From positions 62,001 to 126,000 of the forward strand of contig NZ_JACIEH010000001.1 in assembly GCF_014196745.1 (NCBI RefSeq): DNA of 64,000 bases, written 5' to 3'. Position numbers and translations under genes: made by a program. Positions 1 to 7,554 of the stretch are shown piece after piece (position 1 is the first letter of the stretch; every line of letters starts with the position of its first letter). The DNA is from Sphingomonas kyeonggiensis (GTDB lineage Bacteria > Pseudomonadota > Alphaproteobacteria > Sphingomonadales > Sphingomonadaceae). The notes below the pieces were generated by a model. That model was not told the DNA's origin. It saw only the letters and a program-made list of their open reading frames with translations, and did not search any database.

Positions 1-551
1 GCAAGCTGCTGGCCGCCGACGAGCACCTCCAGATGTCCGTTTCCGTCACCACCCGGCCGATGCGCCCGGGCGAAGTGGACGGCGTCGACTATCACTTCGT
101 CGACCTGGAGCGCTTCCGCGAGATCGCGAACAACCACGAGTTCCTGGAATGGGCGCACGTGTTCAACCATCGCTACGGCACGCTGCGCTCGACGGTGGAG
201 GAAATCCTCGATTCGGGCCGCGACGTGCTGTTCGACATCGACTGGCAGGGCGCGCAGCAACTGTTCCAGCTCGCCGGCGGCGACGTGGTCCGCGTCTTCA
301 TCCTGCCGCCGTCCTTCGTCGAGCTGCGCCAGCGCCTGGTCAACCGCAACACCGATTCGATCGAAGTGATCGACGCGCGCATGAGCCGCGCGGCGGCGGA
401 GGTCAGCCACTGGGATGGCTATGACTATGTGCTGGTCAACGACGATGTCGAGCAATGCTATCGCTCGGTCCACACGATCCTGAACGCCGAGCGGCTCAAG
501 CGCTCGCGCCAGACGGGCTTGATCGGATTCATCCGCGGGTTGATGAAGTAA
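1..551 (+). CDS. gmk: Guanylate kinase, 5' end cut by window
   Basis: This enzyme phosphorylates GMP to GDP with ATP in the cytoplasm, feeding GTP and dGTP synthesis. The reading frame is open from the first bases, so the start and the ATP-binding P-loop lie upstream of the window. About 182 residues remain of the usual 200-220. The visible part opens with the GMP-binding stretch SVTTRPMRPGEVDGVDYHF, which fits the family pattern S-x-T-T-R-x2-R-x-G-E-x2-G-x-x-Y-x-F. The lid and the core segment around FDIDWQGAQQL follow. The C-terminus is intact. The family assignment is secure. Confidence 0.95.
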   Translation, partial: KLLAADEHLQMSVSVTTRPMRPGEVDGVDYHFVDLERFREIANNHEFLEWAHVFNHRYGTLRSTVEEILDSGRDVLFDIDWQGAQQLFQLAGGDVVRVFILPPSFVELRQRLVNRNTDSIEVIDARMSRAAAEVSHWDGYDYVLVNDDVEQCYRSVHTILNAERLKRSRQTGLIGFIRGLMK

Positions 552-571
552 CCTTCCCAAAGGGGAGGGTT

Positions 572-1135
572 ATGATGGCTAGACTGTTCCTCGGCGGCGC
601 GCTCGGTGGGCTCGCCATGTGGTTGGTGGGCTTCATCTTCTGGGGCACGCCGCTCAGCCTGCTCGCGCTTTCCAAGACCGACGATGCCGCCAGCGCGGCG
701 CTGCACGCGGCGCTGGCCCAGCATCTCGGCCCTCTCGGCAGCGGCGCCTATCCGGTGCCCTGGCCCTATACGCCGGCGGGCACCGCGCTCTACGGCCAGG
801 GGCCGGTGGCGATGATCCTGTTCAACCAGCACGGCTTCGCGGCGTTCGATGCGAGCGCGCTGGTCGGTGGCCTGATCCTCGCCATCGTCTGTGTGTTGGT
901 CGCCGGCTTCGCGCTGCGCATGGTGGCGGCCACCCTCGGCTTTGCCGACCGGCTGAAGCTGGTGGCGATCACGGCCGTGGCGGTGACCGCCTATTCCGAT
1001 CTCGGCCAGCCGATCTTCAACCACGCGCCGTTCGGCTATTTCTTCTATTTGTGGCTGAGCGACGTGGCGAGCTGGATCGCGGCGGGCGCGGTGCTCGCCT
1101 GGGCATTGCCGCGGCCGATCGTGACGCGGATCTGA
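572..1135 (+). CDS. Hypothetical inner-membrane protein, four predicted TM segments
   Basis: I do not recognise the family. The 187-residue product starts with a hydrophobic segment (about residues 4-30). A polar, Pro-rich loop with a WPYTP motif follows, and then three more hydrophobic segments near 95-115, 125-145 and 155-180. The start is the first of two adjacent ATG codons and has a GGGGAGGG ribosome site 3-10 bases upstream. Longer upstream readings would run into gmk. It begins 20 bases after gmk and ends 2 bases before the DUF1428 gene, so the three are probably cotranscribed. Confidence 0.75.
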   Translation: MMARLFLGGALGGLAMWLVGFIFWGTPLSLLALSKTDDAASAALHAALAQHLGPLGSGAYPVPWPYTPAGTALYGQGPVAMILFNQHGFAAFDASALVGGLILAIVCVLVAGFALRMVAATLGFADRLKLVAITAVAVTAYSDLGQPIFNHAPFGYFFYLWLSDVASWIAAGAVLAWALPRPIVTRI

Positions 1136-1137
1136 CC

Positions 1138-1476
1138 ATGTACATCTGCGCGCTGGTGATCCCGGTGCCGGAGGCGAAGCGCGATGCCTATCGGGCATGG
1201 GCCGAGCGGGGTGCGGCGATCTTCAAGGCGCATGGCTGTCTGGAAATCACCGAGGCCTGGGAGGATTTCGTGCCCGATGGCTCGGTGACCGACTTCCGCA
1301 AGGCGGTGGCGGCTGAGCCGGGGGAGAAGATCGTTATCTCCTGGCAGGTCTGGCCCGACAAGGCGACGCTCGATGCCGCGGAGGCGGCGATGCATGTCGA
1401 TGGCAGCCTGGAGGTGGAGGGGGAGATTCCCTTCGATGCGAAGCGGCTGATTCTGGGGTGTTTCGCGCCGCTTTAA
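1138..1476 (+). CDS. DUF1428 family protein (YbaA-like)
   Basis: This is a 112-residue cytoplasmic protein of the DUF1428 family, which adopts a dimeric alpha/beta-barrel fold and has no established reaction. The family pattern is visible: an N-terminal beta strand ending in PVP, an AYRAWAE helix, an acidic EAWEDFVPDG stretch, the strand VISWQVWPDK, and the closing FDAKRLILGCF. The ATG lies 2 bases after the stop of the upstream membrane-protein gene, which indicates translational coupling. The gene is followed directly by a long palindromic repeat that probably terminates transcription. Confidence 0.8.
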   Translation: MYICALVIPVPEAKRDAYRAWAERGAAIFKAHGCLEITEAWEDFVPDGSVTDFRKAVAAEPGEKIVISWQVWPDKATLDAAEAAMHVDGSLEVEGEIPFDAKRLILGCFAPL

Positions 1477-1481
1477 CTTAG

Positions 1482-1625
1482 TTCCTCCCCCAGCTTGCTG
1501 GGGGAGGGGGACCGCCGCCGAAGGCGGTGGTGGAGGGGCGCGGCGGGTTACCGCCGCATTGCGGCGGCCCCTCCACCATTCGCTGCGCGAATGGTCCCCC
1601 TCCCCGAGACAAGCTCGGGGAGGAA
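1482..1625. repeat. Composite palindromic intergenic repeat, copy 1 of 2
   Basis: This 144-bp element matches 3201-3344 at 143 of 144 positions. It is a chain of hairpins: an arm pair around AGCTTGCTGG, GCCGCCG/CGGCGGT stems, a CCATTCGCTGCGCGAATGG hairpin, and a closing CCCCGAGACAAGCTCGGGG hairpin. It fills the gap between two converging genes, so it may act as a bidirectional terminator. The design resembles REP/BIME-type elements. Confidence 0.9.
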
Positions 1626-1629
1626 TTAA

Positions 1630-2307
1630 TTACAGCAGCCCCAGGAATCTGACCCCCGCCAGGAAGTCCGTCCGGCGATTGTCCCGTGCGGCCAGGGCAA
1701 GCTCGTCCTCGCCCCATTGCTCGGCCTGCCACAGCTCGTCGACATGCGCGGCCTGCCACAGCCCCTCTGCGGGAATCGCGCCCTCCAGCAGCGCCAGCGC
1801 GCCGACCAGCGAGCCGCTGATCGTCACCACCGGGGAGAGGCCCGCGATGTGGAAGGGGTCGAGCGCGTGCACCGCCTCGGCCAGCCGGGCGATCGTCGCC
1901 TCGGGCTGGGCCTTGTGGATCACGCCGGTCGCGGTCTCGAAATGCACGTCGTAGCGGCTGCGTGCCCAGTCGAGCAGCGGGTCCCAGGCCTCGGCCTGGC
2001 GCAGCACCAGCGGCTCGGGATCCTCGGCGCGATAATAGAGCAGATCGCTTTCGCCATAGGCGGCCAGGCCCTGGGCGAAGGGTGCGGGATCGGCAGAAAT
2101 CTTGTCGATCGCGGCATTGGCGAGCCCGGTGAGCTTCATCGCGCGTGGATCGAGCGTCTCGCCCACGGCGCGCCATTCTTCCGCCACCCCCTCGGCCAGC
2201 GCGGGGGTGGGCAGGGCGAGCGGCGCCCGATCGGGGGTACGCACCGGCTTGCCGTCGAGCGCCACCTGGCCGTTCTCGACGCTGACTTCCTTCCAGAAAC
2301 GCTTCAT
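1630..2307 (-). CDS. ATP12 family F1-ATPase assembly chaperone
   Basis: ATP12 proteins bind the F1 alpha subunit before it joins the ATP synthase catalytic hexamer. They are conserved in mitochondria and alphaproteobacteria. The 225-residue product starts MKRFWKEV, contains the family's LDGKPVRTPDRAPLALPT segment (residues about 17-34), and ends with the conserved acidic and aromatic region around DELWQAEQWGEDE. The ATG at 2307 overlaps the stop of the small upstream membrane-protein gene as ATGA. That overlap decides the start and shows that the HAD, small membrane and ATP12 genes are read together. Confidence 0.9.
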   Translation of the reverse strand: MKRFWKEVSVENGQVALDGKPVRTPDRAPLALPTPALAEGVAEEWRAVGETLDPRAMKLTGLANAAIDKISADPAPFAQGLAAYGESDLLYYRAEDPEPLVLRQAEAWDPLLDWARSRYDVHFETATGVIHKAQPEATIARLAEAVHALDPFHIAGLSPVVTISGSLVGALALLEGAIPAEGLWQAAHVDELWQAEQWGEDELALAARDNRRTDFLAGVRFLGLL

Positions 2308-2537
2308 GCTTCGGGTGTGGCCTCCACGGGGGTCTTCCAGCGCCGGGCGAGGAAGCGCGGCACCACCGCCATGAAATAGAGCGATGCGAGCAGGATGGCA
2401 CCCCCGAAGACGGTGACGCCGTAATTCGGTGCGCGTCCCGCGACGAGCAGGCCGAGCACGGCGCCGGCGGTGCCGAGCATGTTGACCGCGACGATGATGT
2501 AATAGCGCTTGCGTGCCAGCTGTTCGGCCTCGGTCAT
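2304..2537 (-). CDS. Small two-TM membrane protein
   Basis: This is a 77-residue protein of unknown function. A short charged N-terminus (MTEAEQLARKRYY) is followed by two hydrophobic segments at about residues 12-32 and 40-60 and a basic cytosolic tail. It is wedged between a HAD phosphatase and ATP12 with ATGA overlaps at both ends. That fixes the start at 2537 and implies one transcript with tight translational coupling. The link to ATP12 suggests, but does not show, a role near ATP synthase assembly. Confidence 0.75.
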   Translation of the reverse strand: MTEAEQLARKRYYIIVAVNMLGTAGAVLGLLVAGRAPNYGVTVFGGAILLASLYFMAVVPRFLARRWKTPVEATPEA

Positions 2538-3193
2538 ATCCGCTCCAGATGCGCGAAGAGCTGGCTGGCATGATCGGCGACATGGTGGGCGCCGGCGCCG
2601 AGCAGCTCCTCGGACGTGTGGTATCCCCATAGCACACCAACGGCATGGGTGCCAGCGGCCCGCGCCATCGCCATGTCGAAGCTGGTGTCGCCGATCATCG
2701 CGGTGGTCTCGGGCGCGGCGCCGGCCTCGGCAATGGCGAGCTCGAGCATCGCGGGGTGGGGCTTGGAGGGGTGGCGATCGGCGGTCTGCAGCGTGACGAA
2801 GCGGCTGTGCAGGCCGTGATGCTCGAGGATCAGGCGAAGCCCGCGATCGGACTTGCCGGTGGCGACGCCGAGCAGCCAGCCGGCAGCGTCGAGCGCCTCG
2901 ATCGTCTCGATGATGCCGTCATAGAGCGGTTCGGGATCGAGCGCGGCGGAGGCGCGCATCGCGTGGAAGGCGCGCTTGTACTCCTCCGCCATCGCTTCGT
3001 GCAGCGCAGGCTCGGCCTCGGGCAGCAGCCGCGCGATCGCGGGGACGAGACTGAGCCCGACGATCCGGCGGATGGCATTGCGGTCGGGCGGGGCGAGGCG
3101 GTGCGCATCGAAGGTCGCCTCCATCGCGCGGCAGATGTTGATCTGCGAATCGACGAGCGTGCCATCGCAATCGAATACGGCGAGGCGGTTCAT
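2534..3193 (-). CDS. HAD-IA family hydrolase, phosphoglycolate phosphatase-like
   Basis: This is a haloacid dehalogenase superfamily phosphatase of 219 residues. Motif I is FDCDGTLVDS with the nucleophile Asp8 and acid/base Asp10. A helical C1-type cap spans roughly residues 20-90. Motif II is VATGKS, and motif IV is IGDTSFDMAMARAAG. These features place it with Gph and pyrophosphatase-like HADs that dephosphorylate small phosphate esters, but the substrate cannot be read from sequence. It is the first gene of the operon with the small membrane protein and ATP12. Repeat copy 2 lies directly upstream. Confidence 0.88.
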   Translation of the reverse strand: MNRLAVFDCDGTLVDSQINICRAMEATFDAHRLAPPDRNAIRRIVGLSLVPAIARLLPEAEPALHEAMAEEYKRAFHAMRASAALDPEPLYDGIIETIEALDAAGWLLGVATGKSDRGLRLILEHHGLHSRFVTLQTADRHPSKPHPAMLELAIAEAGAAPETTAMIGDTSFDMAMARAAGTHAVGVLWGYHTSEELLGAGAHHVADHASQLFAHLERI

Positions 3194-3200
3194 GCTCAAA

Positions 3201-3344
3201 TTCCTCCCACAGCTTGCTGGGGGAGGGGGACCGCCGCCGAAGGCGGTGGTGGAGGGGCGCGGCGGGTTACCGCCGCATTGCGGCGGCCCCTCCACCATTC
3301 GCTGCGCGAATGGTCCCCCTCCCCGAGACAAGCTCGGGGAGGAA
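3201..3344. repeat. Composite palindromic intergenic repeat, copy 2 of 2
   Basis: This is the second copy of the 144-bp element at 1482-1625, in the same orientation and with a single difference (A instead of C at the ninth base). Here it lies between two genes on the same strand, after the paiB-like gene and before the HAD gene as transcribed. The two copies bracket the 1.6-kb ATP12-HAD block as direct repeats. Confidence 0.9.
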
Positions 3345-3359
3345 CTTGACGGGGTGCGT

Positions 3360-3962
3360 TCATTTCGCCCCCCGCATCAGCGCGGCCATCGCGCGGCGGC
3401 CCTGCGTCTCCAGCGCGTCGGCCGCGGAGAGGCGCGCGGCGTCAGGCTTGTTCTGGCCGAGCTTGAGCGTACCGCGCCAGGCCTGGATATCGAGCCGGAA
3501 GCCGATGATCGCAGTCAGCAGCTTCGCTGTCTTGGCGGGATCGACCTTGCCCAGCGTCCATTCGGGCTTGGGGGCGAGGCGACGTTCCTGCTCGTGGCTG
3601 ATCGCATCGAGGATCGCGACCAGCCCGGCCTCGTCGGTGCGGCTCACCCGGCCCTCGAGCTCGACCGCGACATAGTTCCAGGTCGGTACTTCGTCCGGGC
3701 CGGTGCCGTACCAGTCGGGGCTGACATAGGCGTCCGGCCCCTGCAGGTTGAACAGGCCGGTGGCGCCGTCGAGGTGCCGGGCGAGGCCGTTGCCGCGGGC
3801 GAGGTGGAAGCCGAGCGTGTCGTCGTCCAGCCACACCACGGGCACGTGCGCGACGCGTGGCCCGTCGGGCGTCGCGGCAAACAGCGCGCCGAAGCCGGTC
3901 TCACGCACGAGATCGCGGATCGCCGGGCGGTCCTCCCAGCGGAAGGCCGGATGCGGGTGCAT
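3360..3962 (-). CDS. FMN-binding negative transcriptional regulator, PaiB-like
   Basis: This is a 200-residue member of the PaiB family, a flavin-reductase-like split-barrel protein named after a Bacillus repressor of sporulation and protease genes. The family start MHPHPAFRWED is present, as is FGALFAATPDGPRVAHVP, which lines the flavin pocket. AYVSPDWYG and VPTWNYVAVELEGR are also there. The ATG overlaps the stop of the rluA-type gene by one base (TGATG), so the two are translated in series. Whether it regulates genes here or binds another cofactor cannot be told from sequence. Confidence 0.88.
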   Translation of the reverse strand: MHPHPAFRWEDRPAIRDLVRETGFGALFAATPDGPRVAHVPVVWLDDDTLGFHLARGNGLARHLDGATGLFNLQGPDAYVSPDWYGTGPDEVPTWNYVAVELEGRVSRTDEAGLVAILDAISHEQERRLAPKPEWTLGKVDPAKTAKLLTAIIGFRLDIQAWRGTLKLGQNKPDAARLSAADALETQGRRAMAALMRGAK

Positions 3963-5296
3963 CAGCGGCCCCGGGGCGCGCGGGGCTTGTCTCCGCCGGT
4001 GCGCGGGCCGGGACGGGCAGCGCCGCGCGGCGCCGGCTTGCCGCCGGGCTTCGCGGTGCCGGGCCGCGCGCCGCCCGGTTTGGCACCGACGGGCTTGCGG
4101 GCACCGGGCTTGGCGGCGGCGGTTGCCGGCGCCTTGCGCGTGCTCGGCTTGCCACCGCTGCGCGGTGCGGGCTTGTCGCCGATCGGGCCTTCGCCGCGAC
4201 CGCGCCGTTCGCCGCGGCGCTCCTTGCGCACCGACTTGGCATGCGCGCGGGCATTGGCCTTGAGCTGCTCCTTGGTCATCGGCGGGGGACCGTCGTCGAG
4301 CGGAAGCGCGTCGCCCTCAGCCTCTTCGAAGCCGAGCGTGCGCAGCGATTCGGCGAAATGGTGCGGCAGCGCCGCGCGTACGTCGATCCGATCGCCATCG
4401 GGATGATCGACGCGGAGGCGGCGGGCGTGGAGGTGCATCTTGCGACTGATGCCGCCGGTCAGAAAGGCTTCGGGCCCGCCATACTTCCCGTCGCCGACGA
4501 TCGGGAAGCCGATCGCCGCCATGTGGACGCGCAGCTGGTGGGTGCGCCCGGTGAAAGGTTGGAGCTCAACCCAGGCGGCGTGATTGCCGGCGCGGGCGAT
4601 CACCCGGTAGCGGGTGCGGGCGGGCGAGCCCTCCTTCTCGTCGACCTGCATCTTCTCGCCGCCGGTGCCCGGCTGCTTGCCGATCGGCAGCTCGATCATG
4701 CCGTCCTCGATGCTCGGCATGCCGACGACCAGCGCCCAATAGACCTTGCGCGCGGTGCGGCTCGAGAAGCTCTTCGAGAAGGCGGCTGCCGCGCGGGCGG
4801 TGCGGGCGATGAGCAGCGCGCCCGACGTATCCTTGTCGAGCCGGTGGACCAGCTTGGGACGGCTCTCCATGTCGTACTGGAGCGCGTCGAGCAGCTCGTC
4901 GACATGCTCGGTGGTCTTGGTGCCGCCCTGCGTCGCCAGGCCCGGGGGCTTGTTGAGCACGAATGCCGCATCGTCCTGGTGGATCACCATCGAGCGGGCG
5001 AAATCGATCTGCTCCGCGCTCAGATTGACGACGCGCACGCGCTTCGGACGGGCGGGCTTGTCGGGCGACGGCGCCTCGGCCGGGGGCACGCGGATCACCT
5101 GACCCTCGCTGACATGGTCGCCGGGCTTGGCGCGCGCGCCGTCGACGCGAAGCTGGCCGGTGCGCGCCCAGCGCGAGACCAGGTTGAAGCTGGTGTCGGG
5201 CAGATGCCGCTTGAACCAGCGATCCAGCCGGATGCCGTCGTCATCGGGCTTTACGGTGAACTGGCGGACGGCGTCCTGGGCTTTCGGGGGGGTCAT
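3962..5296 (-). CDS. RluA family RNA pseudouridine synthase with long basic tail
   Basis: The enzyme isomerises uridine to pseudouridine in rRNA or tRNA. An S4 RNA-binding domain spans residues about 18-65 and the catalytic domain about 100-310. The signature HRLDKDTSG is at 151-159 with catalytic Asp154. GRTHQLRVHM and GDGKYGG follow. At 444 residues it is about 100 longer than typical RluC/RluD proteins. The excess is a low-complexity C-terminal tail rich in Lys, Arg, Pro, Gly and Ala. The start overlaps the crcB stop as ATGA, which is why I chose 5296 over the longer upstream readings. Confidence 0.92.
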   Translation of the reverse strand: MTPPKAQDAVRQFTVKPDDDGIRLDRWFKRHLPDTSFNLVSRWARTGQLRVDGARAKPGDHVSEGQVIRVPPAEAPSPDKPARPKRVRVVNLSAEQIDFARSMVIHQDDAAFVLNKPPGLATQGGTKTTEHVDELLDALQYDMESRPKLVHRLDKDTSGALLIARTARAAAAFSKSFSSRTARKVYWALVVGMPSIEDGMIELPIGKQPGTGGEKMQVDEKEGSPARTRYRVIARAGNHAAWVELQPFTGRTHQLRVHMAAIGFPIVGDGKYGGPEAFLTGGISRKMHLHARRLRVDHPDGDRIDVRAALPHHFAESLRTLGFEEAEGDALPLDDGPPPMTKEQLKANARAHAKSVRKERRGERRGRGEGPIGDKPAPRSGGKPSTRKAPATAAAKPGARKPVGAKPGGARPGTAKPGGKPAPRGAARPGPRTGGDKPRAPRGR

Positions 5297-5670
5297 GGAA
5301 TTGCTCGCAATAGGCTGAGGCCCGCGAACAGCGCGAGCGCCGAACCGAGGACCGAAGCGAAGATATAGCCGAGGCCGAGGCCCCAGTCGCCCCGCTCGAC
5401 CATGTTCATCAGGTCGAGGGTGAAGGCGGAGAAAGTGGTGTAGCCGCCGAGCACGCCGACGCCGATCAGCAGGCGCCATGGCTCGCCGCCCTGGCCGATC
5501 CTGGCGAGGGTGCCCGCGAGCATGCCCATCAGGAAGCCGCCGATCAGGTTCACGGCGAGCGTACCCCAGGGATAGTCGGGCCCGAACCAGGCGAGCGTGA
5601 GCTTGCCGGTCAGGTAGCGCGCCGCGGAACCGAAGGCGCCGCCGAGCATGACGAGGAGAAGGGCTGGCAT
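5293..5670 (-). CDS. crcB: CrcB/Fluc fluoride channel
   Basis: This 125-residue, four-helix membrane protein exports fluoride as a dual-topology dimer. Family features are the GGAFGSAARYL start, the conserved GTLAVNLIGGFLMG segment on helix 2 and GGYTTFSAFTLD on helix 3, which carries the Phe and Thr residues lining the pore. The length is typical. It is the first gene of the crcB-rluA-paiB transcript. I see no fluoride riboswitch in the short upstream gap (5671-5741). Confidence 0.93.
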   Translation of the reverse strand: MPALLLVMLGGAFGSAARYLTGKLTLAWFGPDYPWGTLAVNLIGGFLMGMLAGTLARIGQGGEPWRLLIGVGVLGGYTTFSAFTLDLMNMVERGDWGLGLGYIFASVLGSALALFAGLSLLRAIP

Positions 5671-5741
5671 CCCGAGCGGTTAGCGCGGAATCGGGGAGAG
5701 GGGAACCTTCTCGTTAATTCCTCCTCGGAACGGGGAGGAGT

Positions 5742-6473
5742 TTAGATCCCGTTGTTCGCGACCATGTCGATGTCGGTCCCGCCGTCGGAGCGGGCGGTCA
5801 GGAACAGGACGTACGCCCCGCCATCCTTGTCGCGGGTGCCGCCGAGGATATGCTCCTTGCCGTCGACCTGGTGCTCGCCGGTGTACCCGGCGCGGACCGC
5901 CCTGGTGTAGTACCAGTCGAGCATCACCTGCATCGGCTGGGGCGAGGAGAAGCTCACCACGCGCAGCTGGCAGGCGCCGGCGGTGCTGCCCGCGGCTTCG
6001 GTGACGCGGGCCTGGGGATAGAGCGGCAGGTCCCTGGGCAGGCGCTGCGCCCAGCCCGCGGCATATTGCAGCGAGGCGGCGCACTGGTTGCTCTTCGGAT
6101 CCTTCTGGCGCGCGGCGAGGCCGCCCAGCGTCACGGACTCGCGCGCCGCGGCGCACTGGGTGCACTCCTTGGTCGTCTGGGTCGGGGCCGGGGTCTTGAG
6201 CAGCTGGCCATTGTCGACCTTGCTGCCATTCGCCGCGACATTGTCGTTCGGCACGCCGCCCGAATAGGGCTGGCCGGGGGGACGGATCGCGTCGCCATTG
6301 GCCTGGCGGCCGAGCTGGGGGTCGACCATGATCTGGTCCTGCAGCGCGCTGGCCAGCGCCGGATCGGCGGCGTTGCCGCTCTCCGTGTCGGCGACGTCCC
6401 CCAGGCTGCCACGGCTGCCGCATCCCGCGAGTGCGAGGGGCAGGGCAAGCATCAGGAAGTAATTGCGGGCCAT
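5742..6473 (-). CDS. Hypothetical lipoprotein
   Basis: This is a 243-residue protein with a lipoprotein signal peptide ending in LALAGC, so Cys18 should be acylated. The mature N-terminal half is polar and low in complexity, with a CTQC pair near residue 105. The C-terminal half (about 130-243) looks globular, with the segments LPLYPQARVTEAAG and MQVMLDWYYTRAVRAGY. I do not recognise the family. It is transcribed alone and points away from the divergent SOUL gene. Confidence 0.75.
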   Translation of the reverse strand: MARNYFLMLALPLALAGCGSRGSLGDVADTESGNAADPALASALQDQIMVDPQLGRQANGDAIRPPGQPYSGGVPNDNVAANGSKVDNGQLLKTPAPTQTTKECTQCAAARESVTLGGLAARQKDPKSNQCAASLQYAAGWAQRLPRDLPLYPQARVTEAAGSTAGACQLRVVSFSSPQPMQVMLDWYYTRAVRAGYTGEHQVDGKEHILGGTRDKDGGAYVLFLTARSDGGTDIDMVANNGI

Positions 6474-6569
6474 TCACACGCTCCTTTGGCGCTTTCTCAT
6501 GCCCGAGGAAGGTTAAGGAAGGCTTTGGGAAAGGGTGGATTCCCGCCCGTTCCCGCGTTAACCATGAAC

Positions 6570-6596
6570 GGAACCCCGGACGGATCGGTGCGTATT
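6570..6596 (+). promoter_or_regulatory. Possible EcfG-type general stress promoter
   Basis: GGAAC at 6570-6574 is followed by 16 bases and CGTATT at 6591-6596. This is close to the GGAAC-N16/17-CGTT promoter of the alphaproteobacterial general stress sigma factor EcfG. It lies about 25 bases before the SOUL gene start. The -10 match is imperfect, so this is a suggestion only. Confidence 0.3.
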
Positions 6597-6620
6597 GCCT
6601 CGTGGAGTAAAGGGGTAGGC

Positions 6621-7214
6621 ATGCATCTGAACGGGAAGTTGGTCGGTGCCGGCGTCGCTGTCGCCATTGCCGCGGGCATCGGATATGCCCTGCTCTTCAA
6701 GCCCGAGGACGAAGCGGAATTCGATACGGTGGCGCGCGACGGCGCGTTCAGCGTGCGCGATTATCCGCGGCTGCTCGTCGCCGAAGCGGTAGTGCCGGGG
6801 CTGCGCCAGGCGGCGCTCTCGGTCGGCTTCACCCGGCTCGCCGATTATGTCTTCGGCAAGGACCGCGCCGGCGGGCGCCTGCCGATGACCGTGCCGGTGC
6901 TGTCCGACGGCGATGAGGACGGGCGCGGCTGGCGCACCCGCTTCGTGATGCCGCCGCATGCGAGTATCGATACCTTGCCCGATCCGCGCGACGGCGTCCG
7001 CCTGCGTTCGCTGCCCGCTCGCCGGATCGCCGCGCTGCGCTTCAACGGCGTGGACAGCGAAGGCGCGCTCGACGCCTATGAGGCGGAGCTGCGCGCCTGG
7101 ATCGGCGCCCACGGCCTGCGCGCCGCGGGGCCGGTGGAGCATGCCTTCTACAACTCGCCCTTCACGCCCGCGCGCCTGCGCCGCACCGAGGTGATGATCC
7201 CGCTCGCCGCCTGA
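6621..7214 (+). CDS. SOUL family haem-binding protein
   Basis: This is a 197-residue protein with one N-terminal hydrophobic anchor (residues about 7-26) followed by a SOUL/HEBP domain. That domain binds haem or tetrapyrroles in its eukaryotic members. The segments FSVRDYPRLLVAEAVV, AFTRLADYVFG-like, MTVPVL, FVMPP and the closing NSPFTPARLRRTEVMIPL follow the family pattern. The N-terminal helix suggests a periplasmic domain tethered to the inner membrane. The ATG at 6621 was chosen because it follows a purine-rich AAAGGGGTAG ribosome site and opens a proper signal anchor. Confidence 0.85.
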   Translation: MHLNGKLVGAGVAVAIAAGIGYALLFKPEDEAEFDTVARDGAFSVRDYPRLLVAEAVVPGLRQAALSVGFTRLADYVFGKDRAGGRLPMTVPVLSDGDEDGRGWRTRFVMPPHASIDTLPDPRDGVRLRSLPARRIAALRFNGVDSEGALDAYEAELRAWIGAHGLRAAGPVEHAFYNSPFTPARLRRTEVMIPLAA

Positions 7215-7215
7215 C

Positions 7216-7233
7216 TGTTATATGTTGATAACA
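7216..7233. promoter_or_regulatory. Operator-like palindrome TGTTAT-N6-ATAACA, site 1
   Basis: This is a perfect 6-bp inverted repeat with a 6-base spacer, immediately after the SOUL stop and 8 bases before the next start. The same half sites and spacing recur at 35478-35499. Two copies of an AT-rich motif in such GC-rich DNA suggest a shared regulator. Confidence 0.45.
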
Positions 7234-7241
7234 CACTTACG

Positions 7242-7481
7242 ATGGGATATGACGACGGCATGCTGAACCTGCTCTCGATCCTTGTCGGGATCATCGCCCT
7301 GCCGCTCATGCTGATCGCGCTGATCCCCCTGCTCGGGTGGCTCAACTATCTGGTGATCCCGATCGCCGTGGTCGGGCTGGCGCTGGGTGCGCTTTCGGAC
7401 TCGAATGCCGGGCGCAACCTCAACATCGTCGTGGCCGGCGTCGGCTTCCTCCGCCTGTGGCTGGGCGGCTTCATCTTCTGA
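7242..7481 (+). CDS. Small hydrophobic membrane protein
   Basis: This 79-residue protein is almost entirely hydrophobic, with two or three membrane segments (about residues 9-30, 32-50 and 60-78). The family is unknown to me. ATG at 7242 and an internal ATG at 7260 are both possible starts. The later one would begin exactly at the first hydrophobic segment. A palindromic operator-like site overlaps the promoter region, and a strong GC hairpin follows the stop. Confidence 0.65.
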   Translation: MGYDDGMLNLLSILVGIIALPLMLIALIPLLGWLNYLVIPIAVVGLALGALSDSNAGRNLNIVVAGVGFLRLWLGGFIF

Positions 7482-7493
7482 TCCCAACGAAAA

Positions 7494-7517
7494 GGGCCCG
7501 GCGTTTCCACCGGGCCC
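7494..7517 (+). terminator. Hairpin terminator
   Basis: GGGCCCGG at 7494-7501 pairs perfectly with CCGGGCCC at 7510-7517 across an 8-base loop. It lies between the converging ends of the 79-residue protein gene and the glycine-zipper gene. The stem is preceded by A residues, which serve as the U-tract for the opposite strand, so it may act in both directions. Confidence 0.6.
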
Positions 7518-7554
7518 CTCTCTGCCTGCGTGGCAAGCTTTTGGGCGTGAGCCC

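Noticed and set aside
1482..1625. CRISPR repeat
   Set aside because: Only two distant copies exist, with no regular spacer array and no cas genes. The structure is a multi-hairpin intergenic repeat.
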